Source: Bretschneidera sinensis (lineage: Eukaryota > Streptophyta > Magnoliopsida > Brassicales > Akaniaceae). Taken from it: a DNA stretch of 64,000 bases. Every line of letters begins with the position of its first letter. Position 1 is the first letter of the stretch. The position numbers and the translations under genes were made by a program. Below are positions 1 through 9,051 of the stretch, in pieces. The stretch lies in the NCBI GenBank assembly GCA_023935145.1, contig CM043698.1, positions 41,007,501-41,071,500 on the forward strand, read 5' to 3'. Under the pieces are notes generated by a model. The model was given only the letters and a program-made list of their open reading frames with translations. It searched no databases and was not told the DNA's origin.

Positions 1-3000
1 GGTTGTTCTTTAAAAGAAGGCCAACAACTCGGTATGGCAACAACCATGGCTACTATTGGGACAGAGGTAGAGGAGAGAGCCATGGGAGAGTGCATAGCAA
101 CATGCATGGCTACTATGGGAGATGTTTCTACTACTATAAAGAGGGTCATATCAAGAAAGATTTCAAGGAGAAGATGAAGGATAGAGGAAGAAGCCATACC
201 AAAAATAGAGAGGCTTTGGTTGCCAAGATAGAACATCAAGATGATGATGTTCTTGTTGTGTGCTTGGATGTGAGCAAAGGGCAAAAAGGCAGAGGGAAAT
301 GGATCTTGGATACCGGGTGCACTCATCACATATGCCCTTACCAGGATTGGTTCAAGAATTTCAAGGAAACCAATGATGAAAAATGCCTTCTTGGGGAAAG
401 AAAATTCTTGCCAAGTGAGGGGGATAGGAGACATCTAGTTGAGGATGTTTGATGGAGTCATAAGGCTGCTGCGAAATGTGAGGTATCTTCCAGATTTGAA
501 GAGGAATTTGATCTCATTGGGGCAGTTGGATTCCTTAGGGTATTCATGTAAAGTAGAGGGAGGAAAGATCAAGGTGGCCAAGGGATCTTTGGTAGTGATC
601 AAAGCAGCAATAAAGGATGGACTCTATGAGATGATCGGAGAGACAAAAATCAATGATCAAGCCGTAAGCTTAATGGCTGAGATGGATAGGGCAGACCTTT
701 CGCACACTCGCTTGGGATACATGAGCGAAAAGGGCCTGCAAGTTCTTAGCAAGGATGGCCTACTCGGTGGAGACAAAGTAAAGAAACTTGATTTTTACGA
801 GTGTTGCATTCTTGGGAAGCTTTCAACACGGGAGTACACAAGTCTAAGGGGATTCTTGACTACATTCATTCGGACCTTTGAGGACCAATAAGAACACCAA
901 CACAGAGAAGTAACTTTTACTTTCTGTCTTTAATTGATGATTATTCAAGAAAAGTGTGGGTTTATTTGCTTAGAAATAAATCAAATGCATTGAATAAATT
1001 TGTTGTGTGGAAAAAGTTGCTGGAGACTCAAACGGGTAGGGTAGTTAAGGCTTTACGAACCGATAATGGCTTAGAATTTTGCAATAAGGATTTTGGTAAA
1101 TTATGTTAATTAAATGGCATTCTAAGACATAGAACGGTTGTAAAAACACCTCAGCAAAATGGAGTTGCTGAGAGGATGAATAGAACCTTTATGGAAAAGG
1201 TTAGGTGCATGCTAATAGGATCCGATTTACCAAAATATTTTTAGGGGGAAGCTGTGGCTACTGCTGCATACTTGGTAAATAGATCACCCTCTAAAGCTTT
1301 AGAGCTCAAGACTCCCATGGAGATGTGGAGTGGGAAACTCCCTGAATTAAGCAAGCTTAGGACTTTTGGGTGTGCTGCATATGCACATCAAAATGATGAT
1401 AAACTTAGCCCAAGGTTTAAAAAATGTGTATTTCTAGGGTATGGTGATGGGGTTAAGGGATATAGGTTGTGGTCCTTGAAAAAGAAGGGCATGAAACTCA
1501 TAATAAGTAGGGATGTTATTTTTAATTAATTGTTATTTCCCTACTTGGAGAAAACTAACCCTGCAGGGGCTAGTGAGCAAACCAGTCCAGAATTTGTGGA
1601 GCATCGCATCAAGGAGAGTTCGATTCAGGTAGAGCAAGGAAGGCAAGAAGGTTCAGACCAGGTAGAGCCCGTTAATGAAGGCTATGCTCAGGGCACTCAA
1701 GAGGAAGCTGAACTAGAAGAGATTGATGCAGCAAGTCAGAATGACTACTAGCTCACAAGGGACCGAGAAATTAGGGTAGTAAGACCACCTTTGAGATATG
1801 GGTTTGTGGATGCTAATGTAGCAGCTCCTTGGACTGAAGGAGAGATAAGTGAACCAGAAACTTACATAGAAGCCATGAAGTGTAAGGATTCGTCAAAGTG
1901 GCAACTGGTTATGGAGGAAGAAAAGAATTCTTTGATGAATAACAACTCTTGGGAGTTGGTGCCCAAACTAGAAAACAGAGAGTTGTGGATTATAGATAGA
2001 TTTACTAGATCAAAGAAGGGAATACTCCAGAGGATGAAGTCCGGTATAAAGCTAGGCTGGTGGCGAAGGGGTTCACATAAAAAGAAGGCATAGATTTCAC
2101 CGAAATCTTCTCACCGGTTGTGAAGTACAAGATGATATGGATAATGTTAGCACTAGTGGTCTAATTTGATTGGGAAATCAAGCAAACGGATGTGAAGACA
2201 ACGTTCTTACATGGAGAGCTCGATGAGACCATTTACAGGAGGCAACCCAAAGGCTATGAAGAAAGAAGGCAGAGAGAGTTGGTGTGCAAATTGAAGAAAT
2301 CTCTCTATGGTTTGAAGCAATCACCTCGGCAATGGAATAAGAGGTTTGATTCCTTTGTAATCAGCTTGGGTTTCATAAGGAGCTACTATGATTCATGCTT
2401 GTACTATAAGGGGCAAAAGGTTAAGAAAGTGGTGATCATCCTTATCTATGTTAATGATATGTTGCTGGTTGAGAGTAACATGGAGAGGATAAAGAAATTG
2501 AAGGCTCAACTCAATGAAGAGTTTGAGATGAAGGATCTTGGCTATGCACAGAAGATCCTTGGGATGTGTATCATCCGAGAAAGAGAGAGAAACAGATTGA
2601 AGATCTTTCAAACTTCCTACATAGAGAAGATGATATCTAAGTTCTCTATGGAAGATAGCAAACTAGTGAAGGTTCCCCTTGCTGGTCATTTCAAGTTCTC
2701 CAGCGATCAATGTCCGAGATCGAAGGTGGAGAAGAAAGAAATGGAAAAAGTCCCTTATTCTAGTGCTGTTGGTTCTGTTATGTTCACCATGGTAAGCACT
2801 AGACCTGATATTGCTCATGCAATAAGTGTTCTCAACAGGTTTATGAGTAATCCCGGAAAGGAGCATTGGCTTAGGATGAAGTGGTTGCTGAGGTACTTGA
2901 AGAGAAACCCAGAAGTAGGGCTGGTTTATAAGAATAAGGGTAAGTCTATCTGCCTTGATGGTTTTACGGATTTGGACTATGGAGCAGACTGGGATAAAAA

Positions 3001-3418
3001 GAGATCGATTACTTCCTACTTCTTCAACTTAAACGGATATTGTATAAGTTGGAAGGCTCAGTTACAGCCGGTGGTAGCACTCTCAACAACCGAGGCTGAG
3101 TGCGTAGCGACAACGGAAGCTATTAAGGAAGCTATGTGGTGCAAAGGGTTGTTGGAAGAGTTGAAGGTACTAGAGGAGCAGGTTGTGGTGTTTTTGGATA
3201 GTCAAAATGCATTGCACTTGTGTAAAAATCAAGTGTTCTATGAGAGGACAAAGCATATAGATGTTCGATACCATTTCATTCGGAAAAATGTTACGAAAAG
3301 ATGCATCCATGTGGACAAGGTAGCCACGGAAGAAAACCTTGTGGATTTAGGTACTAAAGTTTTACCTCTAAGAAAGTTCAATCATTGCCTTGGACTACTT
3401 AGGATTAAAGTCGGTTGA
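1..3418 (+). pseudogene. copia gag-pol remnant
   Basis: Polyprotein pieces lie in order but in different frames. The gag end (about 120-180) has a zinc knuckle with most cysteines lost (only CFYYY...GHIKKDF remains). The protease motif DTGCTHH is near 310-330. A GAG-pre-integrase segment covers about 690-840. Integrase spans about 870-1530, with an in-frame stop at 1107-1109 and another near 1242. RT begins near 1790, is broken near 2080 and 2161, and runs on in the open stretch 2192-3418. That stretch holds the LYGLKQ-type region, RNase H (STTEAEC) and the terminal copia motif HIDVRYHFI. The RT active-site box reads YVND where YVDD is expected, so one catalytic aspartate is lost. No functional protein is expected. 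Confidence 0.9.
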
Positions 3419-3501
3419 TTGATGACTCAAGATGAGTTTGGATCCTGAAGTTCTCTGCACAATGGTTCAGGTTTAAACATTTAGACAAAGGTAGAGATTA
3501 T

Positions 3502-4467
3502 TGATATTTGTCTAAGGTTTAAACATGGTTTAAACAAGGTTAATGTCTAAACCAAGGTTGGAAGAATAAATTTCAGCATGTTAAAAAATTGCACACAAGT
3601 GTGCGCGACACCTTGGAGCAAGGTAAAGGTAGGCACACTAGTGTGTGCACCGAAGCACACAAGCTAGAAAGTATGTGCACCAAGTCAGGCCATGGCCCAG
3701 CTTTGTCAAGGCCGTAGCGCACAGTATGGAGGAATGCTAGAGGAAGACCAGGCCACGGCGTACCCTACCCCAAGCCGCGGCGCACAGAGGGACAGCAAGT
3801 GTGCCCTGTTCTAGGCCACACCTTGCCCTATTTCAGGCCGCACTCTGAAGGCACACCAAGGCTAGTTTTTCAGCCTTATGTTGAGTGCGTGGGTGCAAGG
3901 TTAAAATGCACAGCATCACTTAAGATTGATGGAGGGCCATGGTTGATTGGTCATCAAGATCTAAGGGTGGAGAATGACACACAAGATTGGACAAGAAGTG
4001 GTGCACTATATAAAGGGTTACCTAGGTTCAATCTCAAGGGTGTGATAATAATGTGATGTAATGTAACTTATGAGACATGTATGTGAATGAGAGAATTGTG
4101 TGAGAGTGCAAAAACACAGACATACATGAGGGACTCATTGTAGAGAGGCTAGTTAGAAAGAAAATAGAGTAGCATAGATAGAGAGCATTGTAATAGTTCT
4201 TTTCATCTTCTTTGTTCTCTTCTTGGTTTCTTCAAGAACTTGAGGTTTCTTGAAGAGAGTTACTGGATTATAAAGAACCATTGATTTAGTGCAGAGAGTT
4301 CAAAGGAACTCATGGGGACGTAGGCTATTGCCGAACCTCGATAACAATTGCTTGTTTTTTTTTTTTCTTTCTTGCTTTGGTTGCTGTTTCTTTTCTTTAC
4401 AAGTCATTCTAGAATTGGGTGTTTGGAAGATCACCACCTGGGCATCTTGTCGAGGTGATTTCCAACA
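3502..4467 (+). repeat. 3' LTR of the Tork-like copia element
   Basis: The LTR begins TGATATTTG directly after a purine-rich tract (AAAGGTAGAGATTA) and ends TTTCCAACA, giving the TG...CA termini usual for LTRs. Length is 966 bp. It contains short self-complementary CACAC/GTGTG blocks near 3590-3665 and a TATA box near 4007. The only other copy would be left of the window, so age and exact edges cannot be tested here. Edges come from the PPT junction and from the abrupt start of antisense copia sequence at 4468. Confidence 0.75.
4007..4014 (+). promoter_or_regulatory. TATA box in copia LTR
   Basis: TATATAAA lies inside the LTR, about 450 bp before its 3' end, where an LTR U3 promoter is expected. 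Function is inferred from position and sequence only. Confidence 0.5.
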
Positions 4468-5690
4468 GGAATATACGGAGTAGAGGAAAGAGGAGGCGAA
4501 GCAATTGCCATTGATATGTCAGTAGAATACGGAGATAGATCAGGAGAGAAAGGATTGACAAGAGGTGGAATTATAAAAGAGCTCAATGTTCCTCTGGATA
4601 TCTATGCAAAAATAAGGAACAAATCTGCCAATGGATCTGTAATGACACATGAAGAGTGTGTCACAATCATAAAGTTAGAAATGTTAGCAAATAATATGTG
4701 TTTCCAAAAAACTGTATGTCTTGATATGCGAATACGTTAAGAGATAGGGTCATGACAATGATAACCTTGTGTTATATGTCATACCCTAAAAAGCAACATA
4801 GTATAGCTTGAGGTTCGAGTTTGGTGCGTACATGGGGTTGGATAAGCACAAAACATTCGTAACCAAAGGTCTTTAAAAAATGAAAATTTGGTGAAGTGTC
4901 GTAAAGATGCTCATATGGGGTCATATTTTTAATCATTAGGAAGAGGTCCTAATAATCATCTAGATTGTTGTAAGAGTATCCTCACCCAAAAGATTTTAGG
5001 GAGAAAGGCAAAGATGAGTAGAGCACGAACGGTGTTTAAGATGTGATTATGTTTGCGTACGACTCTACTGTGTTGTTGGGATGTACTAGGACAAGACCAT
5101 TGAGAAAAGGTTCCATGTCCATGTAAGATGGCTTGAAAAGACGAGTCAATATATTCGGCTGTGTTATCAGATCAGAAAACTTTAATGTTTTTAGAAAATC
5201 GAGTTTTGACCATAATAGCAAAATCACAAAAAATGTTGACAAGTTTAAACTGTTGTTTTAATAAGTACAACCAAGTATAACAAGTAAAATCATCCACAAA
5301 TATCACAAAGTATCGAGTACCCCTCATAGTGGGAGTAGGTTCAGGACCCCAAATATCTGAATGAACTAATTAAAAGGTGCATGGAAAAAGAATCACTTTA
5401 TTAAAAGGAAGACCACATTGTTTTCCAAGTTGACAAGACATGCAATTACTTTTATCATAAAAAAGCATAACCTAAAATGCCTTTAGAGAAGAGAGTTCTA
5501 ATTCTAGATAATGAAGCATAGCCTAACCTAGAGTGCCAGAGTTGAAAGGTAAAGAAGTTTGAACAGTAACAAAAAGCTGAAAAGGAACATTTAAGGACAC
5601 AATTTTGAACAAATTTCCAACCTTACGGCTTATCCCAACTTGTTGACCCATTTGAGGATCCCACACAACACATCCATGCCAGTTGCTTTG
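4468..5690 (-). pseudogene. copia GAG-pre-integrase and integrase remnant
   Basis: Minus-strand translation in shifting frames shows a GAG-pre-integrase segment near 5690-5480 with the Cys pair CMSCQLGK. A typical copia integrase core follows (HSDIWGP, FVIFVDDF, SDNTAEY) near 5400-5140. Below it come a stretch matching the usual FGC-type segment of copia integrases (4860-4790) and the motif RIRISRHTVFWKH near 4736-4700. It continues to the junction with the younger element at 4468. Several stops and indels interrupt it. A plus-strand open frame at 4516-4740 is only the antisense of this remnant. Confidence 0.85.
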
Positions 5691-5699
5691 CCTTCTTTT

Positions 5700-6045
5700 T
5701 TCTCCTATTCCATATATTCCTCATTCTCTTCGTCGATTCTCCTAGGTAAAAGAACCTAATAGCGAACTTTGTGATTTTCATTATTATTATGCTTTAGCCA
5801 CTCTTTGTGAGCCTCACAATTATCATGAGGCTCGTTCTAACCTTTTCTGGCATGGACAAAAAACTCTAGGCTCTTCACAAAACTCACACTTGGGACCTAG
5901 TTGACTTGCCTCCTTGAAAATCCGTTACTGACTATAAATGGATCTACAAGATTAAACCAATTTCGATGGTTCTGTGGACCATTACAAAACACGACTTGTT
6001 GTTCGGGGATTCACTCAGGAGTAAGGTATTAATTATTAGGAGATT
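5700..6045 (+). pseudogene. copia reverse transcriptase N-terminal fragment, inverted
   Basis: The plus strand reads as the start of a copia RT domain. It has an HEARSN...W segment, then HTWDL-like, a YKWIYKIK-like stretch around 5930-5960, and a KTRLVVRGFTQE-like stretch near 5985-6022, with a few frame breaks. Integrase (left) and gag (right) of the surrounding element are on the minus strand, so this piece is inverted relative to them. It may come from a second copia copy or from an internal inversion. Confidence 0.75.
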
Positions 6046-6099
6046 TTTTCTCTTGTTACTCACAATAGTTACACTAGGGACCAGAAAAGTTACTCGATT

Positions 6100-7859
6100 T
6101 TGGTGGTACAAATGTGAGAGGATGCACTGGCTGAAGGAGTGCTGAAATTAGGAGTGGTAACTATGACTATCTTAGAAAGAGGTTCGTTTATGGAACGACG
6201 TGTTTCCTCAAAATTCAACTCAGCAATAGCAACTTCAAGAGCAGGAAGAGGTTGGCAATAGGGATGGGAATTAGTAGGTTACCAGTGAAATTTGACATAT
6301 CTATAACCGAAACTGTTTAGCTAACCCATTACCTGAACCCGAACCCGTTTAAATTTTAATTTTCAAACCCGAATCCGTAACCGCTAACTATTGAAGTACC
6401 TGTTAGTAACCGAATCTATTTAATTATAGGTTATTATATGCGGTTACTCGCAAAGAAATGAATCCGAACTCGAACTTACCTAATCACAAGTTATTAGATG
6501 CGGTTATCCGACAAAAAACCCGAACTCAAAACATGATTTTTTATCTATTCAAAAATAAAGAAAAATACACAACATCATTACCATAGCAATGATTATCCAT
6601 ATGAAACTCCTGAAGGCTATCCGACAATCCTAATGATAAGATGCTTTTCAAGCTAATGGGTATTGAAAGCAGTATATTTAATAGTAGATCCCAATCACTT
6701 CAGATTTTGTTATATATGCAAACACATTTCACACTTCACAATATTTTTTTTATATATATATATAATGGCATATAAAATTAAAAGCATTTTCTATTGACAT
6801 ATTGACCTTAGAGAACCATGTTAACATTCGTTTTCATAGTCAATCTTATATAGAGAATCGATCTATTAGAGTCTTAGAGATATATGAAGCAGCCTACAGA
6901 GAACATACATAGAACGAAAGAGGGAGAAAACAAACAAGAGACAACGACTTACCTGAGAAGTGAGAACGATTGTGTCGCCAGTGAGAAGTCATCCACAGTA
7001 AAAAGAGGAGAAGAGGCGACCACTGAGTAAAGTTGTAAAGTCGAGAGAAAACAAAACATGAGAAGCTGCGTTATGGATTTATAAGGGATACATAGGGTTG
7101 GGTAGATTCATCATTTGTTTTAATTTATTAAGTGAATGAAATTTAATTGATACAAATATATTAAATTGTAAAATATTAAAAAAATTAGTAAGTTGGATCA
7201 TTGGTAAGACTTGAGAGTTTTGATTTAAAGGTCAGATACTATCTAAAACTATGATAAACCCGCTTATTTTTATCCATATCCATTTAAACGGGTACGATTC
7301 AAGTCAAATAATCACAAAAAGCAATGAAGAACTGAGTGAGACGGAACCTTTCACGATATTTATTGTACCTTTTAACGTTTGCAAGAGACTCAATAACAAG
7401 ATCAGAAGCAGCCAACAAAGTCCATAAGTGACCCATTTTACAATAAAACTCATTAATAGTTTGACCTGGTTCGTGACAGAGATGGGCAAGCATGCTCATG
7501 AGTTGATACCGATGGGCAAGGTCACAGGTAGTATGGCAGCGAGTAAATCAGTCCCAAGCTGCTTTGGTTGTTTCAAACTGACCAAAATGCATGCGAATGG
7601 CTGGAATGGTGGTGTTACGAAACCATGTAAGGATTTTGTGATTTGCATTATCCCAATCATCAAGGCGGTCAGCAAAAGCACTATTAAACTTATTGTTCTC
7701 TTTGTCTTGAACGGGCTTGGTTCGTTCGCCAATAACAACCTGCCAAAGTTTGGCCCCGATAAGGAAACTGCGCATGGAAGAGGACCATTGTGAATATTTA
7801 AGTCCTCCAAGAATCTCGTCAATAAGGTAGGCGGAGTCTTTAGTTGTAGTACCTGCCAT
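6100..7859 (-). pseudogene. copia gag (UBN2-type) split by an insertion
   Basis: Gag begins at ATG 7859-7857 (MAGTTTKDSAYL) and reads as a typical copia gag: the N-terminal segment with a W...WFRNT region, then about 7499-7310 with the GQTINEFY motif. After the insertion (about 6259-7305) gag resumes on the minus strand near 6258 with PLPALEVAIAELNFEETR and fades near 6100. Frame breaks occur near 7550 and within the 3' part. Gag normally forms the particle that packages the element RNA; this copy cannot. Confidence 0.85.
6259..7305. mobile_element. Ac/Ds-like (hAT) non-autonomous element inside copia gag
   Basis: About 1.05 kb of non-copia sequence separates two halves of gag. Its left end reads TAGGGATGGGAA, like Ac/Ds-type hAT termini. 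Subterminal regions are rich in ACCCGAACCCG-type motifs (6310-6530), with an ACCCGCTTA/ACGGGTAC counterpart near 7257-7295. No transposase is visible. A clear 8-bp target duplication and an intact right terminal repeat were not found, so edges are approximate and the hAT assignment is an inference. Confidence 0.6.
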
Positions 7860-8090
7860 TGTTAGTTTGCAATAGAAATATAGGATAAAGAAAATACTTG
7901 AAGGAGAAAATTTTGCAACAGAAAAAAGAACACAATATGGCACAATGTTGACCAGCGTGATGACGTTGTAAGGCAGTGCAGTTAGCGACGTTATGAATGG
8001 TAATAGGCGATGGGACGACGATATGAATCACAACGGTGCTAATTTTAGTGTATGCTATCCCAAGGTGATAAAACCTTGGAAATGAACTTG

Positions 8091-8102
8091 GCTATGATAC
8101 CA
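8091..8102 (-). other. primer-binding site (initiator Met tRNA type)
   Basis: On the minus strand TGGTATCATAGC follows the LTR end directly. This differs by one base from the widespread plant PBS TGGTATCAGAGC, complementary to the 3' end of initiator methionine tRNA. It fixes the LTR/internal junction of the minus-strand copia element. Confidence 0.75.
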
Positions 8103-8274
8103 TGAAACAAGCAGAAGAGAAAGAATGTATTGTGTATTATGTTTTGTGAACTGTACATCAAAGCCTATTTATAGGCATAGAGGAATGCCATATAAGACAA
8201 CATAATTACAATTTATCAATTATCATCAAAGCCTATTTTCTCATTATATTCTCTATACTGAGAAAATATTCACA
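8103..8274 (-). repeat. short 5' LTR of the minus-strand copia element
   Basis: On the minus strand the block begins TGTGAATATT and ends TTGTTTCA, immediately before the PBS. At 172 bp it is short but in the copia range. It contains CTATAAATAG (8173-8164), a likely TATA box. No second LTR copy survives at the other end of the element. Confidence 0.7.
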
Positions 8275-9051
8275 TAATGATATCAATATAATTTATCATT
8301 AATAGTTATAATATCGTAATTAATTGAAATCACAAAATTTATTATGTATAAAATATAATAAAAATGTGCTTAACTATAGAATTATATGCATGTATTTTAG
8401 TCAAAAATTTATAAGAGAGGATAACATGATTAAAATATTTTGCATGTCAAATATAAGGCGTTGCTGTTTGAGTAAACTTTCTTTCTTTGGAAGGTAAACA
8501 CTAAAGTCGTAAAATTGTGGTCGATGGAAAGTGTATTTTGGTTGGTTAAGCATTTTAAAATCTCAGCTTACAATAGCATACGTAAGTTGACGGTTTGTAT
8601 TAAACTACTTACAATAGCATACGTAAGTTGACGGTTTGTAATAAATTAATAACCACAACCGCAACCACTGCTCAACATTTCGGCAATATATCAGACTTAA
8701 GTTGACCACCACATGCAACGGCATGTCCACGGCTAAGACGAAGGAAAATTTCGGTTAATTCATACGGTACTGAAAAACTACTGAAATAGTGCAGGACCTT
8801 AAGGGCATTCTCGTCACTTCCTTTCAAAATTCTACTCTAATAAAGGCACCGAATTTTTGTTTATAATGAATAATTCGAAAAATAAAAGAAAACTATTTGC
8901 GATTTCGCTTTGTATTCCTCTCCCCCTCCCTCCTCTCTCAGTGCCTTGAGGAGGTGATCGTTCACCTCTTCAGATTCATATTCCTTACTTTGTCTCTCTA
9001 AAAATAATAATCTTCGCTCTCTAGATCTCTCTTTCCCTCTTTTTCTCTCTA
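8275..9051 (+). promoter_or_regulatory. upstream region and 5' leader of the ARF-GAP gene
   Basis: No coding sequence is seen. It is AT-rich, holds the exact 33-bp direct repeat at 8567-8640, and ends in a pyrimidine-rich tract (about 8910-9050, CTCTCT-type), typical of plant 5' UTRs, directly before the ATG. This is the likely promoter by position. No convincing TATA box was identified. Confidence 0.5.
8567..8640 (+). repeat. exact 33-bp direct duplication upstream of the ARF-GAP gene
   Basis: Two identical 33-bp copies (8567-8599 and 8608-8640) begin CTTACAATAGCATACGTAAG and are separated by 8 bp, giving a 41-bp period. Each holds the palindrome-like TACGTA and a GTTGACGG motif. They lie about 410-485 bp upstream of the ARF-GAP start codon. 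Confidence 0.9.

Larger units (their letters stand above)
1..4467 (+). mobile_element. Ty1/copia (Tork-like) retrotransposon, 5' part outside window
   Basis: A copia-superfamily element enters from the left edge already inside gag. It shows the copia order gag, protease, integrase, reverse transcriptase, RNase H, then a polypurine tract (about 3487-3500) and one 3' LTR (3502-4467). The 5' LTR and primer-binding site lie upstream of base 1. The 3' boundary falls inside an older copia element that runs the other way, so this copy inserted into it. The expected right-hand target duplication is GGAAT (4468-4472), but its partner is outside the window. Several stops and frameshifts make the copy defective. 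Lineage is inferred from general resemblance to Tork/Tnt1-type proteins. Confidence 0.9.
4468..8274 (-). mobile_element. older Ty1/copia element (- strand), truncated and rearranged
   Basis: Read on the minus strand from the right: a 172-bp LTR (8103-8274), a primer-binding site TGGTATCATAGC (8102-8091), a gag start at 7859, gag split by an Ac/Ds-like insertion, then GAG-pre-integrase and integrase running down to 4468. There the younger plus-strand copia element cuts it. Protease is not seen. The only RT sequence (about 5700-6045) is in the opposite orientation, so the middle has been rearranged. The 3' LTR is absent. Coding parts carry many stops. Confidence 0.88.

Noticed and set aside
4516..4740. 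A 74-codon plus-strand open frame that looks like a soluble protein
   Set aside because: The other strand reads as the copia integrase/RT linker with RIRISRHTVFWKH, continuous with integrase above it, so this frame is antisense noise.
7428..7822. Overlapping plus- and minus-strand open frames across this interval
   Set aside because: Only the minus-strand frame shows gag similarity. The plus-strand and third frames are shadows of it.
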